Part shown: in pieces, positions 12,951 to 24,319 of the stretch
How the letters are laid out: every line of letters begins with the position of its first letter
How positions within the stretch are numbered: the stretch's first letter is position 1
DNA from: Cinnamomum chago
Lineage: Eukaryota > Streptophyta > Magnoliopsida > Laurales > Lauraceae
Assembly: GCA_038049695.1 (NCBI GenBank)
Contig: CP142456.1
Coordinates: 81,818,422-81,882,421 of the forward strand
Reading direction: 5' to 3'
DNA length: 64,000 nt
Translations under genes and position numbers: made by a program
The notes under the pieces: model-generated
The model's input: only the letters and a program-made list of their open reading frames with translations
What the model was told of the DNA's origin: nothing
Databases searched by the model: none

Positions 12951-14423
12951 GATGGACGGTTTCAAATCACCATCTTTTGATCGGACGGCTGACCATGCTG
13001 TACAAGTAGCTAATACATCCCATTCAGATTTTGACTGGATAGGTTAGTGGGGGCACGTTGATTAAATGTCACTCGCTCTTTATTCCACCTCTGTTCGATT
13101 GTGACCTTGCCCCATTTTATATACTTTGCTATTGCTAGTTGGGACTTGGGAGCATCCCCTGGTAGATCATGCACCCGATATGCGATTTGTGCCACTTTAG
13201 TTTTATTTTTGTCATTTTTTTTTCTTTTTCCTTATCTTTTTCCTATATTGGGCTATTGATGCAGGAGTGGTAGCTATTACTTGAAGATCCAAGGACCGAT
13301 CCATAGACATAATGGCAGATTTAGAATTTTTATTTGAGCAAGGTGAACGCCAATGGATAATTGGATTTTATAGGCAAATTTAGGATTTCGATGTGGGCTT
13401 TGGAAGTGGATAAAAGGCTTTTTTCTTTTTTCTTTTTTTTTTGTAGATTTTTGCATGTAGAACCAGAATTTTCATGTGAACTTTAGAGGTGGACCCAAGC
13501 CCGATGGGCCGACCACCCCGATTTCCATATATGTGGGTACACTTTTGGTTGGGCATGTATGAGACTAAGGTGATAACACCATTCAAGTATGATTATGTTG
13601 GCTAGGTACGGCAAATGGTTGAGTTTAAACGGGGACTCACCCCCGCCCACTCCTATTAGGGGTGAGATTGGTAGCGTGTTGGTAGGGTTCAATTTGGGTA
13701 TTATTTTCCATATATTAATCCGAGTTGGGTGCATCTAACCCGCCCAAACCACCACCACAGAAAGGATTTTTTTGGTAAACCAGTCAAAGGGGGTGGGAAC
13801 TAAGAGAGAAAACTCGCACACAAAATGGAAAGACAGCCCGTACAAAAGAGAAAAAGGCCCACACAAATGGAAAAATGTGGCGTACCCGAGATTCGTACCT
13901 TGGGCAACCAAGTGAGAATGGCCGCACCGTTCTCTATAGAAAGTTAAAATATCAAGACAAAAATGTCATAAGTAGAAATCAAAATAGAGAATTCATAAAA
14001 AAAAAAATGCATTTTATATGTATTTATTTTATTATTTAATATCCCGAAAATTAACTGATTTTCCAAAACATGGACCAGATCATATCCCAAGCAAAGCTCC
14101 GAGTTTGAAAAATCTCAGCCCATTTTCCCAATAGGATAATAATTAGATGAGAACAATATTTGTGACAAGGACCAGTGGACCCCCACTACAATGCGGAGAT
14201 AAGAATTCATTAATTTTGCCAGGCTAGCAGGACTCTTTTGTATATCTATTTATATCATTAAATCCTTCACCTATATTTTTAATGAAAAGCCGTAGCATGG
14301 TGATGGTTGACTTGGGACCATACATGTGGGGTGTGGTCCACCAATTAAGTGGGTCCTACTGCTCAATGGGGCCTTTGAATTTCAATGGAAAATGAGCCAA
14401 TGTCACCCACTCTTTTTGCATAA
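12951..14423. other. Intergenic with hAT-related repeat fragment at about 13607-13735
   Basis: The segment 13607-13662 (GGTTGAGTTTAAACGGGGAC onward, with CCCACTCCTATTAGGGG) is the reverse complement of 42925-42975 inside the hAT-like element there. Its continuation (TGGTAGGGTTCAATTTGGG, then CCGAGTTGGGT) is echoed again near 14965-15035. These are pieces of one repeat family. Nothing coding is evident. Confidence 0.5.
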
Positions 14424-14432
14424 TAATATATA

Positions 14433-14930
14433 GGGAAAAATTCAAATAAGTCTTTAAGTTTTTACCTTATTTTAAAATATGACACAAGTTTTAAAACTTT
14501 TTAAATTAGTCCCTAAGTTTTTCATGAAGTTTTCAATTAAGGACATTCATCCATTTAAAACTATTTTTCGGCAACTTTTTTCTTCAATTTTATTAAACTA
14601 TCCAAATTATCCTTCAAAAAGATAGAACTCCCGTTCACTTCTTATGTATTTTTTTCCTTTTTTCCACTAGTAGTCTTATAGTGATCGAGGAAAACTAGGT
14701 ACTTCGACTAAATATAGTGGCTGTCAGAATCATGTAATGGCTTTAAAAGAAGGTACTCTGGGTATTTTTAAAATTTTGAGAGAAAATGCCATAAAAATAC
14801 CTTTAAAAGACCAGACGTCCTTAATTGAAGTTTTATTGAAAAATTTAAGGACTAATTTGAAAAGTTTTGAAACTTGTGTTCTTTTTTTTAAAATAAGGCA
14901 AAAACCTAAGACCTTATTTGAAAATTTCCC
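14433..14930. mobile_element. Mutator-type MITE with long terminal inverted repeats and 9-bp target duplication
   Basis: Both ends carry an inverted repeat of about 115 bases. Left starts GGGAAAAATTCAAATAAGTC; the reverse complement of the right end starts GGGAAATTTTCAAATAAGGT, and the similarity continues through an AATTAGTCC block and an AATTAAGGAC block. Flanks are TAATATATA (14424-14432) and TAATACATA (14931-14939), an 8 of 9 match. Long TIRs with 9-bp duplications define Mutator-like MITEs. The 498-bp element has no coding capacity and would fold into a large hairpin if transcribed. Confidence 0.8.
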
Positions 14931-14939
14931 TAATACATA

Positions 14940-16400
14940 TAAGAATCAGGTTTAAGTGCATATGACATGAGTTTGGTAGTGTGTTGGCAGGGTTTGGGTC
15001 GGGTGGTATATTCCATATAATGATCCGAGTTGGGTTCTCTATTTGGAGTCCTTTCCCATAGGAAAGCAAAGCTACACAAGAGGAAAACCCCTTTTTCTCA
15101 TTCCACAGTGTTGCGCAGATGCTCCCAAAAGGCCAATACAATTTCCCTGCAAGATCTACATATGAGAAAGTTCTCCCTACAACAACGTTTAGATAAACTC
15201 ATAAACGATTTACAGTGTGCTTCACAGAAATCCTGCTTATGAAAATTCTGTCCCCAAAATTTGATGTATCCATGTCGTATCTATCTTCTACCATTTTTAT
15301 TTACGAAAATGCATATGGAAGAAGAACCACAATAATATATGCACTTATAGATATTTTATTCAAAAATAAAAAGAATTCATTTGGTTCAATCCAGCCCTAT
15401 GGCACTCTACTTGGGCCTACCTTTCATCAAGGCTGCCCCCCATTTATTGTAGTCCCGACTTCACAATCATTCAACCTTCACAGACCTTGATTGAATCTAA
15501 AGAGGATAAATGGTTAAGATATTATTAAACTTTTAAGGTTGTTAAATCAATGATTAGGTTAATTGACGGGCCTTAAATTTTTTTTGTCCCCTTTTCCATA
15601 AGATGACCTCCTCCATCTTCCCTCCTCCCATTAATAGACATGCATGGAAGGGAGCCTTCACCCTTTTGAGTCAGACTCCATATTATTGAAACATGTGGTA
15701 GGAGAACATTCTTTTTTTTTTTTTGGCTCATTTTGGGTGATTTATGCCCTATTTGTTTAGGAAAGTTCTTCATAGGAATTTATAATGACGAGATTTTTGG
15801 ACAATGACGTAATGGCTCTCCTTTCACATTTCCTAATTACATATTTATTTGCTATAAGTTGAAAAAAATTAGAAACGATGCTAAATTTTCTTGTGCCCTT
15901 TATTTTACGACCATTACACATATTTCAAATTTCCAACTCCTTGTCTTTCCATTTTTTCTTTGCCAATGAGGATTCGGCCTTTTTGCCTCCCTAATTTAGA
16001 CAATGAGTATGCAAAAGAGGAAATTAATAAAAATTTAAAAAGAAAACCCACAATATTAAACAAATTTGGGGATTTGACATTTCAATGTTCCTTAAACACT
16101 CAATTTCCAATTTCATGACTAAAGGTCTTTAAATGTCACCAAGGTCATTTGACTATGGTATATTTTTTTTATGATTTAGTCCTGGATCCCATAATATCAT
16201 GGGTGATCAAGGTAGCTTTTCAACTTTTTAACATTCGGATTCCATGATATTATAAGATCAAGGGTAAAAAAGTAAAAAAAAAAAAAAAAAAAGTGTACTA
16301 GAGTTAAAGTGGAGACATTTACAAAATTTTGTCTCACACATTCCACATTCCACATTCCACATTCCACATGCCACATTCCTTTCTCACTAAAACTAATTTT
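14940..16400. other. Intergenic upstream of the MIR535 locus, no gene seen
   Basis: AT-rich sequence with short repeat-family fragments (14965-15035) and T/A homopolymers. A short tandem ATTCCAC array sits at about 16337-16380, only 100-200 bases upstream of the CT-rich leader. Confidence 0.5.
16337..16380. repeat. ATTCCAC heptamer array
   Basis: About five to six near-perfect head-to-tail copies of a 7-bp unit upstream of the presumed MIR535 promoter. It could be neutral or a clustered binding site. Confidence 0.75.
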
Positions 16401-17003
16401 TTAATTAAAAAGTCTTTAATTAAAAAAAATAGAAAAGAAAGAAAGGAGAATGATTAAAAAGTGGGCCCTCCACTCCCCGTAGAAAGACTTTCTTTCCGGA
16501 AATGGCAAGAGCTCATGTGATGTGTAATGTGTTCCCTCACCCACCTCGGTACTACCGAATGTTCCAGTGGCCCTGCTACCGACACCTCGCACCGCACACA
16601 CCCCATCCTCTCCTCTCTCTCTCTCTTCTCAACTTTCTCTTCTCTTCCGTTTTCTTCTAATAACTTCTCCTCTCTTTTGCCTTGTGTTTGTTTCATTACC
16701 TTCCTCAAAAAAATTCTTTCTATTCTTACAAGAATCTCTGATTCAAATCTAGAAGCTTTACTTACAAAATTTTCAGATGTAGATCTCTTTTTCTTTTGTT
16801 ATTGCGATTCTTATGATTTCCGATTCACTCCAAAACGGTTATTTGAAATGTTGCTTGTTGTTTTCTTCGATGTTTCGCTGAGACGTACTTGATCTTCCCA
16901 GGTATGCAAGGTATGGTTGGTATTTGCTCTTTTTTCCTTCTTTCCTTTGGTTCAGATCTGTGATTCTCGGCTTCCTTTGAATTTTTACTACCTTGGTAGT
17001 TGT

Positions 17004-17040
17004 TGTTGATGTTGATGATGATGATGATGATGATGATGAT
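17004..17040 (+). repeat. GAT trinucleotide microsatellite
   Basis: About eight consecutive GAT units at the upstream edge of the tandem duplication; a shorter run recurs at the start of the second copy (17372-17391). Confidence 0.85.
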
Positions 17041-17740
17041 ATTGAGATTTTTTTTAGTTTGTAGAGATTTTTGTAGTTTGTGATTTTGGACTCTTTTGAA
17101 TTCCTACTCCTTTCTTATATTTGTAAAATGTTGTTCTTCTCTAGTGTTTGGTTGCGGTAGTTGCAAGTTTCTTCTTTTCTTGGTTCGTTTGGATGGTTTG
17201 GGTTTGATTTCTCAGAAGGCGGAGATCTGGAATCTTCTTTTCACTTTTTATTTTTATTTTTACTTAAGCTGGAGACATCTGATTCTCCATTTCGTTTCAG
17301 TTTGGCAGTTTCAAGATCTGGAATGCTCTTTTTCACGTGTTCTTTCTCATCTGATTCTCTATTTCGTTTGTTGATGTTGATGATGATGATATTGAGATTT
17401 TTTTTTAGTTTGTAGAGATTTTTGTTATTACGATTTTTGTAGTTTGTGATTTTGGACTCTTTTGAATTCCTACTCCTTTCTTATATTTGTAAAATGTTGG
17501 TTCTTTTCTAGTGTTTGGTTGCTGTAGTTGCAAGTCTCTTCTTGTTTTGGTTCGTTTGGATGCTTAGGGTTTGTTTTCTCAGAAGGCGGAGATCTGGAAT
17601 CTTCTTTTCATTTTTTATTTTTATTTTTCCTTAAGCTGGAGACATCTGATTCTCCATTTCGTTTCAGTTTGGCAGTTTCAAGATCTGGAATGTTCTTTCT
17701 CATCTGATTCTCCATTTTGTTTCAGTTTCGCAGTTTCAAG
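17041..17740 (+). repeat. Tandem duplication in the MIR535 leader intron
   Basis: A unit starting ATTGAGATTTTTTTTAGTTT occurs at 17041 and again at 17391, 350 bases later. The copies share a GTAGTTTGTGATTTTGGACT block and a GGAGATCTGGAATCTTC block. A smaller sub-repeat (CAGTTTCAAGATCTGGAATG) occurs three times, near 17308, 17674 and 17732. The second copy has a ~15-bp insertion. It lies wholly inside the inferred intron. Confidence 0.85.
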
Positions 17741-18135
17741 ATCTGGAATGTTCTTTTCACTTTTTTTTTTTTTTGCTTTGCAGAATGCGAAAATCTGGAA
17801 TGTTCCTTTTGCATTAAATATCTGGTTCTCCATTTCTTTGTAACCATTTACTCTTTTGTGTAGGGATTTTTCTTGTTATGAGTTTTGTAATTTGTGATTT
17901 TGGATAGCCAAACACGGCTTATTGAAATTTTTTGTACTTCTTCAATTCGAATTTCTCTTGAGATCTGTGAAACTTATTTTGTGTAAATTGAATTGATTTT
18001 CTTCGTGTTTTGGTTGATTTGGCAGGTTAGGGTTTTAGTTGTGGGAACGGGAAGATCAGTTCTCTTTCCAATCTTGAGAAGATGAAGATATGGCTGGGGG
18101 AGAGAAAGAGAAATGGGTTTACTTGGGGTAATGGA

Positions 18136-18215
18136 TGACAACGAGAGAGAGCACGGTTGTCGGCATTCATGTGATTGGACACGAATGTTTACGAGCGTGC
18201 TCTATCTCGTTGTCA
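18136..18215 (+). ncRNA. MIR535: miR535 precursor hairpin
   Basis: The 5' arm at 18136-18155 reads TGACAACGAGAGAGAGCACG, the conserved miR535 sequence as I know it from many land plants. The 3' arm at 18196-18215 reads CGTGCTCTATCTCGTTGTCA, its reverse complement with one mismatch in 20. The 40-base spacer also folds: CATTCATG at 18165-18172 pairs (with G:U) to CACGAATG at 18180-18187. Base 18156 is G; the reference form in many species ends in C. miR535 is related to miR156/miR529 and targets SPL transcription factor mRNAs, acting in the cytoplasm through AGO1. Arm order, pairing and spacing all meet plant miRNA criteria. Confidence 0.93.
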
Positions 18216-18882
18216 CTACTCTTGTTGCTCCAAACATCCATTGAAATGATGTTGGTTACAGGAGTTCTTCATCTTCAGTGTCAAGTCAAGTCTTCTTCAA
18301 AAAAATTTCTCAAAAGAGGAAAATGGTATAATTTTCTTCTTCCTCAAGCTTGTCTTTGTAATCAAGTTTTAACCCTTTATTTAATATTGATTCAAGCTCC
18401 TACCTTTGGTTTGAATTTTCTTGTATTTGTTATTTGGAAGATGAGAATTTAGGGCTTCAAGCAACGGACACCTGAATTGTGAGCCTTATCTTAGTTGCAT
18501 CTGTTTTATGATATGGGATATGCATTTGACTAGGTCTTCTTTTGGAGGGTGGGGTGGGAGGTCAAAAAGTTTTAGAACATGCCTAGATGAGCAAACAAAC
18601 TAGTGTGAGCCGATTTCCAGCCGAAGGCAGTATGAGGCTTTAATAATGATTGATTAGTGATGATAATGTTCATTATAGTATTATGGTTTTTATATGCATT
18701 TTTTCAAAAGTTCACCGGCTTTCGCTTTGCAATAAACCTTACAGATACCAAAGGGTTTTTTTTTCTACCATCTGTTCTCACATTTATTCTTATATTTGTT
18801 GTTCCTTGCAACCTTTTGCTTTATGCTTCTATGAAATGTCATTCTCCACAACCAGGGTAGAAGATGCTTATGAGAGTATTAT

Positions 18883-19054
18883 TGTTCCCATCAATATCAC
18901 TCTACATTTTCTTTTATTGGTTTGCCTCTAGTTTCATGAGAAACTTGTATGCTCGTGACTTCCTATCTTGTTCCCATCAATATCACTCTTCATTTTCTTT
19001 TATTGGTTTGCCTCTAGTTTCATGAGAAACTTGTATGTTCATGACTTCCTATCA
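18883..19054. repeat. 86-bp tandem duplication
   Basis: TGTTCCCATCAATATCACTC begins at 18883 and again at 18969. The two units differ at only a few positions, so the duplication is recent. No gene is recognised here. Confidence 0.9.
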
Positions 19055-20844
19055 CGTGTTATGCATGAAATGCTAAATACCAGGTGGTTCATTTTGTTAT
19101 ATGTATAAAAATTGAAGTTTTGTGGTAATAGAAATTAGAAACTAGTTGTTTCATGAATCCTAACTCTACTAATTTCTTGAAAGGTCGAGTCATGAGGTGA
19201 GGTGTTTCAATTGTCCAAAGAGCTAGGTGCAAGCTTCATGAGCATGCTCTTCTAATAAATAAGTAAATAATTACGTAAAATGTATGATTATCAATTTAAT
19301 AGGAAACTATATTAATGGGGTACATCTCCCTTGATTTGATGTGTCTGTGTGAGACTAAACGCATGCTTTATCTGAGTTCTGAAACATAGGTTGAAATACT
19401 TTTAAAAACACTAAGAATGACTATATTAGATTCATTTCCTCAATGTAGGTTGTGCGATTTCCCATGCAGAAATATATAACTTCCTCTCTAAGAAATTACC
19501 ATCGAAGATAGGCAATATGGGATCATTCTCGTGCCCAATAAAGAAACCATGTTTGGTCAATGATTTTATCAAGGATGGTTTTGGAGATCAAGGTTAACCA
19601 AATTTAGAAACACAAAAGTCTTGGATATATAAGTCAACCTCTATTTTTACTAATAAAATAGTCATCCTCTATACCTTTATCTTCCAAGTTGAGATTAACA
19701 TGATAGTCTCCTAGAGCTTGTAAGGAAATGGATAATTGCTTTGGCCAAGTCTATGGGCACGACAATGTGTTTTTTGCTAAAATTATAGTTTTGGATGAAG
19801 TAATGACGCAATCCCTATTAGATGCAATCGGATTGTCTAGGGCCTAAGTAACCAATACCAAAAAAATATATAGCCACTACATAAATATGCAATAAAGAAA
19901 ACGGAAACCCAGAAATTTATTGGAGGAGGAACAATGCTGAAAAAAAAAGCCCCAAATCTGACCTGTAAAGCCTTCTCAATCTCCTAGCATCCACATGATA
20001 CAACATGGTTGTAAGCACAATGAGTAATATTCCCATCTTTGCAAGCTTAGTGTGCGTTGCTTCGTGCTGCGAGAAATTGAGGGAGGAAACCTTGTTTTTG
20101 TGTGGCATTGCCATGATAGAGAGGATCTAGACTTCCTATCTGAGATTGTAGGAGACGAGTGCCGCGGAAGAGGAAATGCAGGGTTTCCCCTTCCGCTGCC
20201 TTTGCCAAATGCACCCGTAAATGCTATTTGCAAGTAGTTTGCGATCAACAATACGAAGATTGATTGATTGGCAAGACAATATTTGAGATTCTTTATGGAC
20301 ACATCTTAATCACAATGCACACCTTCCTTCTCAGTTATTTCACAAAACCTATCAAGTGATGATGCTTGAGGATGTGGTGGAAAGGCTAGAGGATATGTAC
20401 GAAGGTGCTGATATCTTGGTGCTGATCGCATTTTATTCCTAGGAAATGATATGAAAAGGCCAATTTGCTATACCTTCTCTTGTACATTTTTTTCCATTTA
20501 AAGAAAAGGTGAAATCAGAAATGAAGAACAACAACAACAGCGTCGAGAACATCCAAGAGATGGAACCTATTTCAAGCTCCGGAATAACCATGACCAAATA
20601 TCCTCCGCATATCAATTCTTTAATGACATAGTAAGAAGGAAAATGTAGTTCACACTCTATTTAAAAGGAACCAAGATTGGAAATAGGACTATGGTATGTA
20701 TTAATTTTGTAGTTTTGCAGCTACTCCAAAAACCCATGGTGTAGGATGTTTGTCTTCCGCTTCCTAGCAGTTAAGCTTTTGGGATGTATTGTCTAGCTGG
20801 AATTAACATAGGAAACAAACACACTGACCTTATAAATAGGGTTG
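19055..20844. other. Intergenic, no supported gene
   Basis: Low-complexity AT-rich sequence. Overlapping short frames on both strands near 19976-20302 have no recognisable domain. Confidence 0.45.
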
Positions 20845-21034
20845 CTACTTGTGGGTATACTTGAATGGACAAAATGAGATTTCGCATTAGATAGTGACTA
20901 ATCAACGATGACTCCTCCCTTTAGAGAACCAATGTCAGCCTACTTGTGGTTATACTTGAATGGACGAAATGAGATTTCGCATCAGATAGTGACTAATCAA
21001 CGACGACTCCTCCCTTTAGAGAACCAATGTCAGA
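20845..21034. repeat. 95-bp tandem duplication
   Basis: CTACTTGTGG begins both copies (20845 and 20940), and both carry ATGAGATTTCGCAT, TAGTGACTAATCAACGA and CTCCTCCCTTTAGAGAACCA. Differences are single substitutions plus a small gap. It sits just beyond the decayed LINE, and a short third fragment (CAGATAGTGACTAA) follows at 21030. Confidence 0.88.
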
Positions 21035-21960
21035 TAGTGACTAAGTGAGAAAACAAACTTTATAATCATCAAAGGCCTCAAATTGGCGACAGACTCTCCC
21101 AAGCTACACTTTCTATGACACATTATCCACCAAAACGCATAACACCTATACAAAAGACTCTTCATTGGAAACCACCCTACATAACTTTGGAAATAGACCA
21201 CACAAATGTCCAACCCTTGCGTAATTGTCCAATCAAAGTGAACACATCTTACTCCCCAACTTTAAAATTCACCCATATACTAAAAATGTCCCCTCTAACA
21301 TTAGACTCTTCCCAAAAACTTGAGACGATTTCCCATAGACCAAATAGAAGATACCTAGCAGTTCTTTAAGTGATCCAACCCCACTCATTGTCACCGTACT
21401 TCAATATAACAATTCTCCTCCATAGAGCTTCTTTCTCTTCTCCAACCCTCACCACCGGTTTCTAACAATGTTCATATTTTAAGCCTGAGGGTTTTCAAAT
21501 ATTGCCCTATGCATATTTAGGCTTCACCACTTCCTTCCTTTTCATTTAAGTGCATTTTCCTTCTGTGCTTTTGCAACTCAAGAAGTTTCTTCTAATGCAA
21601 TCCAAAACTTTAACCACAGGACATGCAACACACTGATTCAATTGGATAAAGTTGATTTGTTCAGACTTATCCTTGCTCCCCACCCTCAAACGATGATGTT
21701 TTTCACACAGGCAACCTTTTTTTCTCTCTCCAAATTTTCATCCCACAATGCTTTCGATATTGGATTAGCCCTGGTTGGCAATTCATAGTAGTGAATTGGT
21801 AACCACCCAATGTGCATTGTAATCTATCAAGTATCAACCAAAGGTTGGATGCCCCATTCTATCTTCAAACCTAAAGACAATTAAAAACATCTTAAGAGTG
21901 CTCTTCAACGGAACAATCTCCTTCCATCTCACTGAAGAAGGTAGTGCCATCTGCAAACTT
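21030..21960 (-). pseudogene. Decayed L1-type LINE reverse transcriptase remnant
   Basis: On the minus strand the region reads, across several frameshifts and stops, like the second half of a plant L1-type LINE ORF2. Recognisable pieces are CKFADGTTFFSEMEGDC (the FADD-box region, here FADG), a GARISLNKSTLSN block (family: GGRITLIKSVLSNLP), and a late block near VWSIGNRLKFLGRV (family: GNG...RFWED). The order is correct for a LINE transcribed toward lower coordinates. No intact frame exceeds about 80 codons. Endonuclease and early RT domains were not seen. Confidence 0.55.
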
Positions 21961-22037
21961 ACAGTTTTTTTATTGCCTCGTCCCGACTCCTTCAAAGATC
22001 TTAAGAAGCCTAGGTTTCTTAGCCTTTAAAATGAGAG

Positions 22038-22040
<3 letters not shown>

Positions 22041-22074
<34 letters not shown>
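22041..22074. repeat. 34-base poly(C) tract
   Basis: An uninterrupted run of 34 C residues followed by TT and A11. Such tracts are rare in plant DNA and are also error-prone in sequencing; its exact length should not be trusted. Confidence 0.9.
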
Positions 22075-22589
22075 TTAAAAAAAAAAACCACAAACCAACC
22101 AAAAAGAAAAATAAGAAAAAAACCTATCATGGACAAAAAGGTCGACAATTGGTCACTCTCTCTTATATTTGCTTTCTCATATATTCCAACATCTACAAAG
22201 CTTTGTGAAAGGGAACCTAATTACCAAAATTGTAAAGGATGCAGATGAAATACATTTTGATATTATTACCTTCTTGGCCTATTTTCAAAGACAACCCTAC
22301 TGCATACAGTCCACAAGCTTCTATCCTGCATGATTTATGAGAACCTTTCACAGCAACCTATACAAACAACCCACCGAACGGATAGGTCTAGAACCTCTAA
22401 ATTTCACTAGAGTAAGGACCGAGGTATAAGGTTAGAAACTTTGACAATCATTGCTTTTTTCAAACGGCCTTTTTTATGGCATTTTGAAGGCATCTTGCTA
22501 AAGCTATCTTTAAGTATAACCCATCCACTCTAATATTGGAGAAATTGAAGCCATGTTTAAGTAGAACTCATTGAACCTTGACTCTATTA

Positions 22590-22705
22590 AAAGCATCATT
22601 ATCAGCAAAGCCTTGTTCCAACTATATTAGTGTTGGCTATATGAAATTATGTTTCTTCATTCCAAAGTATCTTGTGCCAAATCCTTAAATAGATTGCATT
22701 TTTTC
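22590..22705 (-). mobile_element. RTE-type LINE 3' end (copy 1)
   Basis: Read on the minus strand it carries CATTCCAAAGTAT (plus) / GGAATG-AGAAAC and a TTGGAACAAGGCTTTGC block before ATAATGATG. These parallel the 3' ends at 24950-25120 and 25232-25335 (GGAATGGAGAAACAAAATT ... AACAATGCTTTGATGATGATG). It is a 5'-truncated or decayed tail. Confidence 0.5.
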
Positions 22706-23112
22706 AGATCTATCGTTACTACTTCCATTCTTGTCCTCTTCTATCTACCATTTTAGACTCTAATAAAATAAGATAAGTAAAATATAGGAGATACATGATG
22801 ATCCTAACAAAGATGTTGAAGGACATATGATTTATTACTTAATTGGGTGCTTATGCCTCCTGCTGTGCCAGCTAGGCTGTGAACCCTGCCATGGACCTAA
22901 CCCATAAGTTGGGTTGGATCTAGCTCATCTTGTGGCAGCTTTGTTTTGGGATACATTAATTTTATATCTACCTTAGACCATTATTTGTTAGGATTCAAAT
23001 TGTATCAAGATATACAAATCTTATTTATAAAGAAAGCTGATAGTATAAATAGGGACTTACATCCCTTTTCTTCTTCAAGATTATTCTTCCTCTTGCCCCC
23101 TTTTTTTTTTTT

Positions 23113-23315
23113 ATGACATTGGTTTTTTTTTTGGAACAGTTATAACATGGGAATCCCCATGCTATTTTTACTCGATAGGACTATTCCCCCTGGCGCATGC
23201 ACGATCCCGCAACACGTGCACCATTTAAGTCTGGAGTGGGACTCGAGCACAAGACGTGGGGAGCAAACCCACACCTTACGCCAGTGAACCATCACCCAAG
23301 CAGGTTCCGCCTACC
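23113..23315 (-). mobile_element. tRNA-derived SINE (minus orientation)
   Basis: Read on the minus strand it starts near GGCGGAACCTGCTTGGGTGA and has an A-box-like GATGGTTCACTGG and a B-box-like GTGCTCGAGTCCCACTCC. It ends CCATGTTATAACTGTTCC plus a short poly(A) (seen as poly(T) at 23123-23132). Spacing of the boxes fits an RNA polymerase III promoter. The body differs from the AGCTCAGTTGG SINEs in this window, so it is a second family. Confidence 0.6.
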
Positions 23316-24205
23316 CTTTCAAAGACAACAATACTTAATACCACAAATCTTCCGATAATGATGCCTATCCGGCAAATGACTCCAAATGGAATAGGAGAAA
23401 GCACAAAATGGGGATAGGTCAGCAATCACTTCCCCTCCTTCCTTGAGATCTGCCATCAAAACCCTCCATGCTAACACCAACAAGCAAAATGCCTTTAGGT
23501 GTAGCCATGCCCTGCTAGACTAGAGATCATGGATATGATCAATGGGAGCGGTGTCATAACCTTTCAGAAAGGCGTAGAAGCCTATATAGCTTCCCAACCC
23601 TATCATTTGCCTCCTAGTACTATATAGGAAGTAGTTAATAAGGTTATCACTGACAAATAATCAGTGTCATGAAATTTAGGGTTAAACCTTCTGACTAAAA
23701 CCTCTTTAGATAAAAGGGAAACAAAACCCTTTGACTGTGAACACCCTCATCCCTCAAACTTAACACCCACAAAGTTACAGAAAAATAGTATGGAACATCC
23801 TAAAAAATCCAACATTCATATTGACATTTTTCTTTCAGATTGGATTAAACCCTTTGAGCAAGATGAGCAAGCTTTGAACACAAACTTCATTGGTTATTTT
23901 TTTTATTATAAAAAAAATCTCATTTTTTAAGGAGGGTTAAGCACTATAAACTTGTCATACAAAATGGAAACGATCTCCAGTTGCATGTTAGGCATGTTTG
24001 GAATAAAAAATTATTGAATTGGGGATCAAATGCTTAAATGTTAGTTGATAATCAATTAATCAGATAACAAGCAGTAAAAAACATCCGTACATTCCAAGTC
24101 CAACATTGCATTCAGATGGGACTTGGTTACCTCAAAAAGATGATAACTCTTCCTTTCGGGAACTACATTCTATTAATCTTTTTACAAAAAACAATCCATT
24201 ATGTT
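23316..24205. other. Intergenic between SINEs, no supported gene
   Basis: AT-rich sequence with short frames only; no domain recognised. Confidence 0.4.
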
Positions 24206-24306
24206 CATCTCTGGTTGTAGCTCAGATGGTTAGGTGTATTATGTAGTGGATGAGAGTGCATGTGTTCGAATCTTTAATAAAGCAAAAAAAAAAAAAAAAA
24301 AAAAAG
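24206..24306 (+). mobile_element. tRNA-derived SINE with poly(A) tail
   Basis: A-box-like TGTAGCTCAGATGG at about 24219, B-box-like GTGTTCGAATCTT at about 24264, and an A-run of over 20 at 24284-24306. It starts CATCTCTGGTTGTAGC, the same start as the copy at 25470. It directly precedes an RTE LINE fragment in the same orientation. Confidence 0.7.
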
Positions 24307-24319
24307 AGGAAAAGGAAGA

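Larger units (their letters stand above)
16520..18480 (+). ncRNA. MIR535: Probable MIR535 primary transcript region (CT-rich leader, intron, hairpin exon)
   Basis: A CT-rich stretch at 16605-16680 is typical of plant transcript leaders. A good donor (CCCAG then GTATGC, GT at 16902-16903) and a good acceptor (TTTGGCAG, ending 18025) define a plausible 1.1-kb intron with T-rich content on the plus strand. The second exon then carries the miR535 hairpin. No conserved long reading frame exists across the region, which fits a non-coding primary transcript. Transcript ends are not visible in sequence, and the splice model is inference. Confidence 0.6.

Noticed and set aside
24219..24276. tRNA-like A and B boxes that might indicate a tRNA gene
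   Set aside because: No foldable cloverleaf or anticodon arm; the poly(A) tail and sister copies show a SINE.
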